Shown here in pieces: positions 1 to 8,809 of a DNA stretch of 64,000 bases. The DNA is taken from assembly GCF_025465935.1 (NCBI RefSeq), contig NZ_JANLNV010000007.1:62001-126000 (forward strand), written 5' to 3'. The translations under genes and the position numbers were made by a program. Numbering within the stretch: the stretch's first letter is position 1; each line of letters opens with the position of its first letter. Origin of the DNA: Pseudomonas sp. 7P_10.2_Bac1. GTDB taxonomy: Bacteria > Pseudomonadota > Gammaproteobacteria > Pseudomonadales > Pseudomonadaceae. The notes beneath the pieces are model-generated. The model saw only the letters and a program-made list of their open reading frames with translations. It searched no databases and was not told the origin of the DNA.

Positions 1-85
1 TCTCGGGCAAACCGATTTCTTCATGCAGCAACTGCATCAGCTCCCGTAGGGCTGGCGTGTCGGGGAGGGTGGCGGCGAATTTCAT
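1..85 (-). CDS. Unidentified protein, N-terminal 28 residues (partial)
   Basis: The reverse complement from 85 opens with ATG and reads 28 codons without a stop, beginning MKFAATLPDTPALRELMQLL, then runs off the window edge. GC-rich third positions and the divergent layout with the helicase gene to its right support a real gene start. No strong Shine-Dalgarno is visible upstream (only GGAC). I do not recognise the family and assign no function. Confidence 0.4.
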   Translation of the reverse strand, partial: MKFAATLPDTPALRELMQLLHEEIGLPE

Positions 86-335
86 GACAAAAAGTCCGTG
101 GGATAGTCAAGACAGTTCTTCTGGTGCATCGCCAGCACCATAAACCAAATAAGAAATCGATGTACCCAGGCTTCCGGTGGACGCCTGAGGGTGACAGTGG
201 CCGTAAATGCTCTGGCCAGCGGCCAGCGCCCAACCCTGTATCATCCCCTCTCAATTTGCCCCCGACCTTTTCTCGATTCGCTGCAGACCCTAGGTTACGG
301 TTCAGCCCTTTGCAGCGGTCAATGGAGTGACAGTG

Positions 336-2270
336 ATGCACAACACCCTGGAACAGGTTTTTGGTTATCCACAGTTTCGCAACGGCCAAGAGGCAGCAAT
401 CAGTGCGGTGCTGGCAGGGCGCTCGGCGGCAGCGATTTTTCCGACGGGGTCGGGCAAGTCGTTGTGTTACCAGTTGCCCGCCGTGTTGCTGCCACATTTG
501 ACACTGGTGGTGTCGCCGCTCCTGGCGCTGATGCAGGATCAGCTGGCGTTTTTACAGCGCCATGGTATTGCCGCCGCCAGTATCGACTCGGTGCAAAGCC
601 GTGAGGACGCCAGTGCCGTCATGGCCCGGGCCAAGGCGGGTGAATTGAAGATCCTGATGGTGTCGGTCGAGCGCCTGAAGAACGAGCGCTTTCGAAACTT
701 TTTGCAGCGGGTCCCGATTTCGCTGCTGGTGGTGGACGAGGCGCACTGCATTTCTGAGTGGGGGCATAACTTTCGTCCGGATTATTTGAAGCTGCCGGAC
801 TACCAGCACCAGTTCAACATCCCACAAGCATTGCTGCTGACGGCCACGGCCACCCCTGACGTTATCGTTGATATGCAGCGCAAATTTGCGATTGCCGACG
901 AGGATGTCATCACCACCGGCTTTTACCGCGCGAACCTTGATCTGTGGGTCGAACCGGTTACCGGCGCGGCCAAACGCCAGCGATTGGTGCAGTGGATGGG
1001 CGAGCGCAGTGGCCAGCCGAGTATCGTCTACGTCACCCTGCAAAAAACCGCCGAGCAGATCGCTCAGCACCTCAGCCAGCACGGAATCAGCGCCACCGCT
1101 TACCACGCAGGGTTGCCTCACGACCAACGAGAAAGCATCCAGCGCCAGTTCATGGCCGGCCAGCTCAATTGCATCGTCGCCACCATCGCCTTCGGCATGG
1201 GCATCGATAAGAGCGATATTCGCAACGTGGTGCATTTCGACCTGCCCAAGTCGATAGAAAACTACAGCCAGGAGATCGGCCGCGCCGGTCGCGATGGCGA
1301 AACGTCCGAGTGCCTGGTGCTGGCCAATCGCGACAGCCTCAACGTGCTGGAAAACTTTGTGTATGGCGATACGCCAGAGCTCGAAGGTATCGAGCGTGTG
1401 CTGCACGAGCTAAGCGCTGCGCTTGCCGAGGGCCAGTGGGAGTTCATGCTGTTGCCGCTGTCCGATCAGAGCAACATCCGCCAATTGCCCCTCAAAACCC
1501 TGTTGGTGCAATTGGAACTGCGTGGGCTGATTGCCCCGCGTTACGCCTTTTTTGCCGAGTATCGCTTCAAATGCCTCATTGAGCCTGACGCGTTGCTGGC
1601 CAAGTTCGAAGGCGAGCGCCGACAGTTTGTAGCGGCGATTATCCAGACCTCCAGCCGTGCCCGAACGTGGGCCACGGTGAACTTTGACACCCTGTACGAG
1701 CAGCACCAGGCGGAACGCAATCGGGTGGTCAAGGCGCTGGATTATTGTCAGGAGAAGGGCTGGATCGAACTTGAAAGCAAGCAAATGACCGAGGTCTATG
1801 GCGTACTAGTGGCTGATTTTGATGCACCTGCGCTGAGCTGTGAACTACACCAATACTTCACCGCCCATGAGCGCAGCGAAATGGCACGTATCCACGCAAT
1901 GCTGGGGTTGTTCGCCAGTGAAACCTGCCTGAGTTATCGGCTGGCGCAATACTTTGGCGATGATCAGGCTCCGCAGCAGTGCGGACATTGTTCGGTCTGT
2001 GCCGGGCAAGTTGCGCGCCTGCCGGAACCGCCACCGCTGGAGCCGCTTGTGGATAAACACTTTGACGCGTTGTGCGGTGCTTTTATCCACAAGCATCAGG
2101 AGTACACAGGAAGTTATCCACCGCCCGAGCGCCTGACCCGGTTTCTATGCGGCATCAGCGTCCCGCTATTCACCAAGATCAAGGCGCGGGCGATTCCAGG
2201 CTTTGCCGCCCTGGAAAACTATCCGTATGCCGACGTGCGAGAGTGGGCTACACAGCATCTACCCGTGTAG
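336..2270 (+). CDS. RecQ-family ATP-dependent DNA helicase
   Basis: A superfamily 2, 3'-5' DNA helicase of the RecQ family, expected to unwind recombination and repair intermediates in the cytoplasm. I see the Walker A box PTGSGKS (about residues 36-42), the DEAH box in VVDEAHCISEWGH (about 133), the second helicase domain with the QEIGRAGRDG motif, and a C-terminal zinc-type cysteine cluster around C531-C555 (CGHCSVC). The 644-residue length fits a RecQ. I chose ATG 336 because GGAG at 324-327 lies 8 nt upstream; a GTG at 327 is also in frame. The gene stands alone, its stop running into a REP element. I give no symbol because pseudomonads usually carry the canonical recQ elsewhere and this may be a second family member. 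Confidence 0.9.
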   Translation: MHNTLEQVFGYPQFRNGQEAAISAVLAGRSAAAIFPTGSGKSLCYQLPAVLLPHLTLVVSPLLALMQDQLAFLQRHGIAAASIDSVQSREDASAVMARAKAGELKILMVSVERLKNERFRNFLQRVPISLLVVDEAHCISEWGHNFRPDYLKLPDYQHQFNIPQALLLTATATPDVIVDMQRKFAIADEDVITTGFYRANLDLWVEPVTGAAKRQRLVQWMGERSGQPSIVYVTLQKTAEQIAQHLSQHGISATAYHAGLPHDQRESIQRQFMAGQLNCIVATIAFGMGIDKSDIRNVVHFDLPKSIENYSQEIGRAGRDGETSECLVLANRDSLNVLENFVYGDTPELEGIERVLHELSAALAEGQWEFMLLPLSDQSNIRQLPLKTLLVQLELRGLIAPRYAFFAEYRFKCLIEPDALLAKFEGERRQFVAAIIQTSSRARTWATVNFDTLYEQHQAERNRVVKALDYCQEKGWIELESKQMTEVYGVLVADFDAPALSCELHQYFTAHERSEMARIHAMLGLFASETCLSYRLAQYFGDDQAPQQCGHCSVCAGQVARLPEPPPLEPLVDKHFDALCGAFIHKHQEYTGSYPPPERLTRFLCGISVPLFTKIKARAIPGFAALENYPYADVREWATQHLPV

Positions 2271-2335
2271 GAGCGAGCTTGCCTTGCGATCTTTTACAAG
2301 ATCAAAGGGTCGCAGGGCTACCTCGCTTCAACAGG
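2266..2335. repeat. REP element, degenerate inverted pair
   Basis: GTAGGAGCGAGCTTGCC starts inside the helicase stop codon and is followed by a poorly matching opposite copy. It belongs to the same family as the elements after hutD, hutU and the ABC transporter. It separates the convergent helicase and hutF genes and could act as a bidirectional terminator (inference). Confidence 0.7.
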
Positions 2336-2345
2336 TAATTGGGGC

Positions 2346-3710
2346 TTACCCCAACAGTTCGCGCAACACGCGGATGAAATCCCGGCTGCTGGCTTCTTCA
2401 TCGGCATGGCGACCGTCACGCACCACCCATTGGCCATTCACCACCACGTCGCGGACCTGGCGATCACCACCGGCAAACAACCAGCGGTTAAGAATCGCAT
2501 CGTCCTGCGCGGTGGCAAGATAAGGGTCGTTGCCGTCGAGCACCAGCCAATCGGCCCGCTGACCCACGGCCAAACCGGCCACCGGTTGGCCCATCGCCTG
2601 GGCGCCACCCGCCACAGCCGCATCGTAGAGCGTACGCCCGACCATTGGCTGGTCGCTGCGATACATCCGGTTGCGCCGCTGATCACGCAGTCGCTGGCCG
2701 TATTCCAGCCAGCGCAACTCCTCAACCACGCTCAATGACACATGGCTGTCCGAACCAATGCCCATGCGGCCGTTTTGCGCGAGGTAGTCCACTGCCGGGA
2801 AAATGCCATCGCCCAAGTTGGCTTCCGTGGTCAGGCACAGCCCGGCCACGGCCTGGCTTTGGGCCATGAGTTGCACCTCATCTGCCGTTGCGTGGGTGGC
2901 GTGTACCAGACACCAGCGGGCATCGACATCAACGTTGTCATACAGCCACTGGATCGGGCGTTTGCCACTCCAGGCCAGGCAGTCGTCGACTTCTTTTTGC
3001 TGCTCGGCGATATGAATATGCACCGGGCAAGTCGTGTCGCTGGCGCTTAGCACCTCGTGGATCTGTTCGGGCGTAACGGCCCGCAGCGAGTGAAAACACA
3101 GGCCCAAGTGTTGCGCAGGCTGTTGTGCCAACAATGGTTTTAACTGCTGCTGCAAGGTCAGGTATTGCTCGGTGCTGTTGATAAAACGGCGCTGGCCGTC
3201 ATTCGGGGCCTGGCCACCAAAACCGGAGTGGCTGTAGAGCACCGGCAGCAAGGTCAGGCCGATGCCGGTTGAACGGGCCGCCTCGCTGATCCGCAGCGCC
3301 AGTTCGGCGGGGTTGGCGTAGGGCTGACCCGACAGGTCGTGATGCACATAGTGGAACTCTGCCACCGAGGTGTACCCGGCCTTGAGCATTTCGATGTACA
3401 ACTGGCGGGCAATGATGCCTAACTGCTCGGGGCTGATTTTACCGACCAGCCGGTACATCAGGTCACGCCACGTCCAGAAGCTGTCGTTGGGGTTGCCCGC
3501 GACTTCGGCCAGCCCGGCCATGGCCCGCTGAAACGCATGGGAGTGCAGGTTCGGCATGCCTGGCAACACGGGTCCGTTCAGGCGTTGTGCGCCTTGAGCG
3601 TCAGCATTGGCTTGAATACGGGTCAGAAAGCCGTCGGCCCCGACCTCAATGCGGACATTGGTAGCCCAGCCTGTGGGTAACAGCGCACGTTCGGCGAAGA
3701 AGACGGACAT
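2346..3710 (-). CDS. hutF: Formimidoylglutamate deiminase
   Basis: HutF removes the imino group of N-formimino-L-glutamate to give N-formylglutamate and ammonia, the fourth step of the five-step histidine pathway used by pseudomonads. The protein is an amidohydrolase of 454 residues, the usual length. Metal and catalytic motifs are visible: HSH at 56-58, HIHIAEQ, and GSDSH near the C-terminus. ATG 3710 (MSVFFAERAL) is chosen over the ATG at 3782, which would add 24 unrelated residues and run through the operator. It is transcribed away from hutC, with a HutC-type site between them, and supplies the substrate of HutG encoded at the far end of the cluster. Confidence 0.95.
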   Translation of the reverse strand: MSVFFAERALLPTGWATNVRIEVGADGFLTRIQANADAQGAQRLNGPVLPGMPNLHSHAFQRAMAGLAEVAGNPNDSFWTWRDLMYRLVGKISPEQLGIIARQLYIEMLKAGYTSVAEFHYVHHDLSGQPYANPAELALRISEAARSTGIGLTLLPVLYSHSGFGGQAPNDGQRRFINSTEQYLTLQQQLKPLLAQQPAQHLGLCFHSLRAVTPEQIHEVLSASDTTCPVHIHIAEQQKEVDDCLAWSGKRPIQWLYDNVDVDARWCLVHATHATADEVQLMAQSQAVAGLCLTTEANLGDGIFPAVDYLAQNGRMGIGSDSHVSLSVVEELRWLEYGQRLRDQRRNRMYRSDQPMVGRTLYDAAVAGGAQAMGQPVAGLAVGQRADWLVLDGNDPYLATAQDDAILNRWLFAGGDRQVRDVVVNGQWVVRDGRHADEEASSRDFIRVLRELLG

Positions 3711-3735
3711 CGGTTCGGCACCCCATCGTAGAAAT

Positions 3736-3752
3736 TTGTATATACATATACA
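3736..3752. promoter_or_regulatory. HutC-type operator between hutF and hutC
   Basis: TTGTATATACATATACA contains the dyad TGTA-TA-TACA (3737-3746), the same TGTA-N2-TACA core as the hutU operator, plus a further TATACA half. It lies 26 nt before the hutF start and 65 nt before the hutC start, so one site could repress hutF and autoregulate hutC. Repression by HutC with urocanate as inducer is known for Pseudomonas hut genes; the site itself is a prediction. Confidence 0.7.
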
Positions 3753-3816
3753 GACGTTTGCCTGCCCGGTAAACTCCGGCAAGCTACGCCCCTTAACTCA
3801 TGAACAAGGATTGCCT

Positions 3817-4566
3817 GTGTCGACTCCGCCTGTCGTGCCCCCGCTGGCCGCCCACATGGGCGATAGTCCAGCCCCGCTTTACGCCCGTGTCAAACAGATG
3901 ATCACTCAGCAGATCGAGAGCGGAAACTGGCCGCCGCATTACCGCGTGCCCTCGGAAAGCGAACTGGTCAGCCAACTGGGCTTCAGCCGCATGACCATCA
4001 ACCGGGCGCTGCGTGAAATGACCGCAGACGGCTTGCTGGTGCGCATGCAGGGTGTTGGCACCTTCGTGGCCGAGCCTAAAACGCAATCCGCGCTGTTTGA
4101 AGTCAACAACATCGCCGACGAAATCGCCGCCCGTGGTCATAAGCACACCTGCAAAGTGATCAGCCTGGCCGAAGAACTGGCCGGTTCCGAGCGCGCCGCC
4201 GTACTCGACATGCGTGAAGGGCAAAAAGTTTTTCATTCGCTCATCGTGCATTACGAAAACGGTATACCCGTGCAAATTGAGGACCGCTTCGTTAACGCGC
4301 TCGTCGCCCCGGACTACCTCAAGCAAGACTTCACTCGGCAAACGCCTTACGCCTATCTGTCTCAGGTCGCCCCGCTGACGGAAGGTGAGCACGTGGTCGA
4401 AGCCATCCTGGCTGACCCCAAAGAGTGCAAGCTGCTGCAAATTGAGGCCAGCGAGCCGTGCCTGTTGATCCGCCGCCGCACGTGGTCGGGCCGCCAACCA
4501 GTGACTGCCGCTCGTCTGATTCACCCCGGTTCCCGTCATCGCCTGGAAGGACGTTTCAGCAAATGA
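3817..4566 (+). CDS. hutC: Histidine utilization repressor HutC (GntR/HutC family)
   Basis: HutC represses hut transcription and is released by urocanate. The 249-residue protein has an N-terminal GntR winged helix-turn-helix (about 17-85, with SESELVSQLGFSRMTINRAL as the recognition region) and a C-terminal UTRA ligand domain. I chose GTG 3817 because AAGGA lies 6 nt upstream and the length matches known HutC (about 248); an in-frame ATG at 3649 would add 56 residues encoded across hutF. It overlaps hutD by ATGA (4563-4566), so the two form an operon. A HutC-like site is in its own upstream region. Confidence 0.95.
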   Translation: MSTPPVVPPLAAHMGDSPAPLYARVKQMITQQIESGNWPPHYRVPSESELVSQLGFSRMTINRALREMTADGLLVRMQGVGTFVAEPKTQSALFEVNNIADEIAARGHKHTCKVISLAEELAGSERAAVLDMREGQKVFHSLIVHYENGIPVQIEDRFVNALVAPDYLKQDFTRQTPYAYLSQVAPLTEGEHVVEAILADPKECKLLQIEASEPCLLIRRRTWSGRQPVTAARLIHPGSRHRLEGRFSK

Positions 4567-5138
4567 GTGAGCTCAGCGTTTTACGTGCCGCCGATTACCC
4601 TCGTATGCCCTGGAAAAACGGCGGTGGCAGTACTGAAGAAATTACCCGCGATACCGGTGAAGGCCTCGAGGGTTTTGGCTGGCGCCTGTCGATTGCTGAC
4701 ATTGGCGAATCAGGCGGTTTTTCGCGCTTTGAGGGTTACCAGCGAGTCATCACGGTATTGCAAGGCGAGGGCATGCACTTGCATGTCGACGGCGAGCAGA
4801 GCCGTGCGCTGTTACCGTTTGATGCCTTCGCCTTTAACGGGGCGAGTGACGTCAGTTGCACGTTGATCGACGGGCCGATCCGCGACTTCAACCTGATCTA
4901 CGCCCCGCAGCGTTACAGGGCCCGCCTGCAATGGCTGGAAGCGGGTGGTCGACTCTTCACTTCGGCGCAGACTGTGCTGGTGTTGGGTGCTGATGAACAC
5001 GTTGAAGTACGCGTGGGTAACACTCGGCACGAACAATTGGGCCGCTACGATTGCCTGCAACTGAGTGCCAATCAGCAACTGCTGGAAATCGCCATCACCG
5101 GCCGCAGCTGCGTGATTGAACTGAGCGTCAATCTGTAG
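4563..5138 (+). CDS. hutD: HutD family protein
   Basis: A 191-residue HutD protein of the cupin fold. It starts MSELSVLRAADYPRMPWKNG with the conserved MPWKNGGGSTEEI segment. HutD is not an enzyme of the pathway; in P. fluorescens it has been proposed to limit hut expression, perhaps by sensing the pathway inducer (family knowledge). ATG 4563 overlaps the hutC stop by 4 nt, showing translational coupling. A REP element begins inside its stop codon. Start choice is firm because upstream in-frame sequence duplicates hutC coding. Confidence 0.92.
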   Translation: MSELSVLRAADYPRMPWKNGGGSTEEITRDTGEGLEGFGWRLSIADIGESGGFSRFEGYQRVITVLQGEGMHLHVDGEQSRALLPFDAFAFNGASDVSCTLIDGPIRDFNLIYAPQRYRARLQWLEAGGRLFTSAQTVLVLGADEHVEVRVGNTRHEQLGRYDCLQLSANQQLLEIAITGRSCVIELSVNL

Positions 5139-5200
5139 GAGCAAGCTTGTCTCGCGATCTTTTAGACGATCAAAAGATCGCGAGGCAAGCCCGCTCCCAC
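5134..5200. repeat. REP element, inverted pair
   Basis: TGTAGGAGCAAGCTTGTCTCGCGATCT is followed by AAAAGATCGCGAGGCAAGC and GCTCCCAC in inverted order, giving a long hairpin. It overlaps the hutD stop and probably insulates hutCD from the hutU promoter downstream. Confidence 0.85.
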
Positions 5201-5212
5201 GCGCCCCATCTT

Positions 5213-5256
5213 GTTACCTAACGCCCCAAAAAGAAGCATAACGCCCTTCAAGTAAC
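5213..5256. promoter_or_regulatory. Possible CbrB activator sites upstream of hutU
   Basis: GTTAC (5213-5217) and GTAAC (5252-5256) form inverted half-sites 34 nt apart, about 115-160 nt before the sigma-54 promoter, where an enhancer-binding protein would sit. CbrB is the known sigma-54 activator of hutU in fluorescent pseudomonads and its targets contain TTAC/GTAA half-sites as I recall. This is a weak prediction from short motifs. Confidence 0.25.
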
Positions 5257-5369
5257 ACCCCATTACGCTCTCTGCTGCACGCGTACGCAAACCTCTTGCG
5301 TGCCTCAACGCCTTTATTTCCGGGCCTTTGAAAAAACTGCGCGATGTTTTAATTGACAGCAAACTCACG

Positions 5370-5386
5370 TTGGCCGCTTACTTGCA
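5370..5386 (+). promoter_or_regulatory. Sigma-54 (-24/-12) promoter of the hutU operon
   Basis: TTGGCCGCTTACTTGCA carries GG at 5372-5373 and GC at 5384-5385 with exactly 10 nt between, the invariant spacing of RpoN promoters. It lies about 58 nt before the hutU start and abuts the HutC operator. RpoN/CbrB dependence of hutU is established in related pseudomonads. The remaining gap 5201-5369 shows only the half-sites listed separately. Confidence 0.75.
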
Positions 5387-5387
5387 T

Positions 5388-5406
5388 ATGCTTGTATGTA
5401 CAAGTA
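5388..5406. promoter_or_regulatory. HutC operator of the hutU operon
   Basis: ATGCTTGTATGTACAAGTA contains the dyad CTTGTA-TG-TACAAG and, to my memory, matches the operator described for P. putida hutU. It starts 2 nt after the -12 element, so bound HutC would cover the transcription start (expected near 5397) and block the sigma-54 polymerase. Confidence 0.85.
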
Positions 5407-5443
5407 CATAAGTGTGCACCTGCCCAACACTGAGGAGTTACCC

Positions 5444-7141
5444 GTGACTTCAACTACCCCTAAATCGCCTGCTGCGTTCACCCGTCATCGCGACGGTGAA
5501 ATCCGCGCTGCCCGTGGCACCCAGCTCACGGCCAAAAGCTGGATGACTGAAGCTCCGTTGCGAATGCTGATGAACAACCTCGACCCGCAAGTGGCCGAGA
5601 ACCCGACTGAGCTGGTGGTGTATGGCGGTATTGGGCGAGCGGCGCGTAACTGGGAGTGCTACGACAAAATCGTTGAAAGCCTGACCAATCTCAACGACGA
5701 CGAAACGCTGCTGGTGCAGTCGGGCAAGCCGGTGGGTGTGTTCAAAACCCACAGCAACGCGCCACGGGTATTGATCGCCAACTCCAACCTGGTGCCGCAT
5801 TGGGCCACATGGGAACACTTCAACGAACTCGACGCCAAAGGCCTGGCCATGTACGGCCAGATGACCGCCGGCAGCTGGATCTACATCGGCAGCCAAGGCA
5901 TCGTGCAGGGCACATACGAAACCTTCGTTGAGGCCGGTCGTCAGCATTACAACGGTAGCCTGGTCGGCAAATGGGTGCTCACTGCAGGCCTGGGCGGCAT
6001 GGGCGGCGCACAACCGCTGGCGGCAACCCTGGCGGGCGCGTGCTCGCTGAATATCGAATGCCAACAGAGCCGTATCGATTTCCGTCTGGCCACGCGTTAT
6101 GTCGACGAGCAAGCCACCGACCTGGATGACGCCCTGGCGCGCATCGCCAAATACACCGCAGAAGGCAAGGCGATTTCCATCGCCCTGTGCGGCAACGCGG
6201 CCGAACTGCTGCCAGAAATGGTGCGCCGTGGTATCCGCCCGGACATGGTCACCGACCAGACCAGCGCCCACGACCCGCTCAATGGCTACCTGCCAAAAGG
6301 CTGGACTTGGGAGCAGTACCGTGACCGCGCCGTGACCGATCCTGCGGGCGCGGTCAAAGCCGCGAAAGCTTCGATGGGCGAACACGTTGAAGCCATGCTG
6401 GCGTTCCAGAAAGCCGGTATTCCAACCTTCGATTACGGCAACAACATCCGTCAGATGGCCAAAGAAGTGGGCGTTGAAAATGCCTTCGACTTCCCCGGGT
6501 TTGTCCCGGCGTACATCCGCCCGTTGTTCTGCCGCGGTATCGGTCCGTTCCGTTGGGCGGCGCTGTCGGGGGATGCAGAAGACATCTACAAAACCGACGC
6601 CAAGGTCAAGGAGCTGATCCCTGACGACGACCATTTGCACAACTGGCTGGACATGGCCCGTGAGCGCATCAGCTTCCAGGGTTTGCCGGCGCGTATTTGC
6701 TGGGTGGGCTTGGGCCAGCGCGCCAAGCTGGGCCTGGCGTTCAACGAAATGGTGCGCAGCGGCGAGCTGAAAGCACCAATCGTGATCGGTCGTGACCACC
6801 TGGACTCCGGCTCGGTATCCAGCCCGAACCGTGAAACCGAATCGATGCAGGACGGCTCCGACGCCGTTTCCGACTGGCCGCTGCTCAACGCCTTGCTCAA
6901 CACCGCGAGCGGCGCGACCTGGGTATCGCTGCACCATGGTGGCGGCGTTGGCATGGGCTTCTCGCAGCACTCGGGCATGGTGATTGTGTGTGACGGCACC
7001 GACGAAGCGGCCGAGCGCATCGCGCGCGTCTTGCACAACGACCCGGCCACTGGCGTGATGCGCCATGCCGATGCGGGTTACCAGATCGCCATCGACTGCG
7101 CCAACGAACAGGGCCTGAACCTGCCGATGGTTAACGGCTAA
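5444..7141 (+). CDS. hutU: Urocanate hydratase (urocanase)
   Basis: HutU converts urocanate to 4-imidazolone-5-propionate using a tightly bound NAD+ as electrophile, the second step of histidine breakdown. The 565-residue protein aligns by eye over its whole length with P. putida urocanase (about 557), including the glycine-rich [13 protein letters not shown] region and the active-site [13 protein letters not shown] segment. GTG 5444 is preferred because GAGGAG lies 6 nt upstream; an ATG at 5396 would start inside the operator. It is the first gene of the long operon running to hutG and removes the inducer of HutC. Confidence 0.96.
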   Translation: MTSTTPKSPAAFTRHRDGEIRAARGTQLTAKSWMTEAPLRMLMNNLDPQVAENPTELVVYGGIGRAARNWECYDKIVESLTNLNDDETLLVQSGKPVGVFKTHSNAPRVLIANSNLVPHWATWEHFNELDAKGLAMYGQMTAGSWIYIGSQGIVQGTYETFVEAGRQHYNGSLVGKWVLTAGLGGMGGAQPLAATLAGACSLNIECQQSRIDFRLATRYVDEQATDLDDALARIAKYTAEGKAISIALCGNAAELLPEMVRRGIRPDMVTDQTSAHDPLNGYLPKGWTWEQYRDRAVTDPAGAVKAAKASMGEHVEAMLAFQKAGIPTFDYGNNIRQMAKEVGVENAFDFPGFVPAYIRPLFCRGIGPFRWAALSGDAEDIYKTDAKVKELIPDDDHLHNWLDMARERISFQGLPARICWVGLGQRAKLGLAFNEMVRSGELKAPIVIGRDHLDSGSVSSPNRETESMQDGSDAVSDWPLLNALLNTASGATWVSLHHGGGVGMGFSQHSGMVIVCDGTDEAAERIARVLHNDPATGVMRHADAGYQIAIDCANEQGLNLPMVNG

Positions 7142-7149
7142 CCCCGTTC

Positions 7150-7218
7150 TGTAGGAGCGAGCTCGTCTCGCGGTCTTTTAAAAGACCAAAAAGATCGCGA
7201 GGCAAGCTCGCTCCTGCA
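7150..7218. repeat. REP element, inverted pair
   Basis: TGTAGGAGCGAGCTCGTCTCGCG is followed by AGATCGCGAGGCAAGCTCGC and CTCCTGCA in opposite orientation. It lies between hutU and the permease gene inside the hut operon, so it may set relative mRNA levels by processing or partial termination (inference). Confidence 0.85.
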
Positions 7219-7277
7219 CATGAATGTGGAATTTCAGCAAGCGCACTCCCGGTTTTCCTTTATCTGAGGTGGGACCC

Positions 7278-8747
7278 ATGGCTGTTAATGATGATCGTGC
7301 AGGCGCTACACCCTTGATCGAAAAACGCTCGATCGACTACATCCCCGCGTCAGAGCGGCACGGTCGGCTGTTCAGCCAGTTCACGCTGTGGTTGGGAGCC
7401 AACCTGCAAATCACGGCGATTGTCACGGGGGCGCTGGCGGTGGTGTTGGGCGGCGATGTGTTCTGGTCACTGATAGGCCTGTTTATCGGGCAGGTGCTCG
7501 GTGGTGCCGTCATGGCCTTGCACGGTGCTCAAGGCCCGCAATTGGGCTTGCCGCAAATGATCAGCAGCCGTGTGCAATTTGGTGTGTATGGCGCTGTGGT
7601 GCCGCTGGTGCTGGTGTGCCTGATGTACATCGGCTTTTCGGCCAGCGGTTCATTACTGGCTGGGCAAGCGGTGGCTCAGTTGCTGCACGTGGATGACTGG
7701 ATGGGCATCGTTGTCTTCGCCGGTTTTATCGTGATCCTGACCATCTTCGGTTACCGGGTGATCCACGGCATCGGCCGCCTTGCCAGTGCATTGGGGGTGC
7801 TGGCCTTCGTCTATCTGTTTTACAAACTGCTGGCTGGCAATGACATTGGCGCATTGCTGGCGAACAAACATTTTTCGATCAGCAGCTTTTTGCTGGCGAT
7901 CTCGCTGTCGGCTTCATGGCAAATCGCGTTCGGCCCGTATGTGGCGGACTACTCGCGCTACCTGCCGAACAATACCTCTGCGACCCACACCTTTTGGGCG
8001 ATTGGCCTGGGTTCGGTGATTGGCGCGCAAACCGCCATGGTGTTCGGGGTATTGGCGGCAGCCTTGGCCGGTTCGCAATTTGCCCATCACGAAGTGTCAT
8101 TTATCGTGGGCCTGGGCGGCACCGGCATTGTGGCGGCGCTGCTGTATTTCGCCGTGGCATTCGGCAAGGTGACGATCACTACGCTTAATGCCTACGGCAG
8201 TTTTATGTCGGTGGCCACCATCGTCAGCGGCTTTCGCGGCAGCCGGCGGATCCCCAGTGGCGTGCGCCTGTTGTACATCTTCGCGATGGTGGTGATCGCA
8301 ACCACGCTGGCGTTGCTGGGCAAAGACTCGTTTCTCAAGGACTTCTCGGCCTTCATCCTGTTTCTGCTGGCATTTTTCACGCCCTGGAGCGCGATCAATC
8401 TGGTGGATTTCTACTGCATCACCAAAGAACGCTACGACATCCCGGCGCTGTCAGATCCGCAAGGCCGCTATGGCCGCTGGAACGTGATCGGCCTGAGCGT
8501 CTACGTGATTGGTGTACTGATCCAGATGCCTTTCCTCTCAACTCACTTCTACACCGGCCCGCTGGTCGACAGCCTCGGCGGCACGGATATTTCATGGATC
8601 ATCGGCCTGGTCGTGCCAGCCGTCTTGTATTACTGGGCGGCTAAAAAATGGCCACGCCCGGTGCCCGGCCACTTGATCCTGCCGGATGAGCGCCCAGCGC
8701 CCGAAACACCGGCCACTGTACCGCCTGCGGTGCCAACACCGATCTAG
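7278..8747 (+). CDS. hutT: NCS1-family (cytosine/purine type) permease, probable urocanate transporter
   Basis: A 489-residue integral membrane protein with about 12 hydrophobic segments of the NCS1/CodB family. In P. fluorescens SBW25 a permease in this operon position (hutTu) is the urocanate transporter as I recall; substrate assignment here is by position. ATG 7278 has GAGGTGGG 5 nt upstream, and an in-frame ATG at 7224 lacks one. The C-terminal tail (after about 460) is proline-rich. It lies between a REP element and hutH1 in the operon. Confidence 0.85.
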   Translation: MAVNDDRAGATPLIEKRSIDYIPASERHGRLFSQFTLWLGANLQITAIVTGALAVVLGGDVFWSLIGLFIGQVLGGAVMALHGAQGPQLGLPQMISSRVQFGVYGAVVPLVLVCLMYIGFSASGSLLAGQAVAQLLHVDDWMGIVVFAGFIVILTIFGYRVIHGIGRLASALGVLAFVYLFYKLLAGNDIGALLANKHFSISSFLLAISLSASWQIAFGPYVADYSRYLPNNTSATHTFWAIGLGSVIGAQTAMVFGVLAAALAGSQFAHHEVSFIVGLGGTGIVAALLYFAVAFGKVTITTLNAYGSFMSVATIVSGFRGSRRIPSGVRLLYIFAMVVIATTLALLGKDSFLKDFSAFILFLLAFFTPWSAINLVDFYCITKERYDIPALSDPQGRYGRWNVIGLSVYVIGVLIQMPFLSTHFYTGPLVDSLGGTDISWIIGLVVPAVLYYWAAKKWPRPVPGHLILPDERPAPETPATVPPAVPTPI

Positions 8748-8809
8748 TCTGCATGGCTTAACACGGATAACAACAGCTGGCAGACAAGACCCTTTCAAGG
8801 AGCATCAAT

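Noticed and set aside
5450..7066. 538-codon open frame on the minus strand opposite hutU
   Set aside because: Antisense shadow of a high-GC gene; no family features and the plus-strand urocanase is certain.
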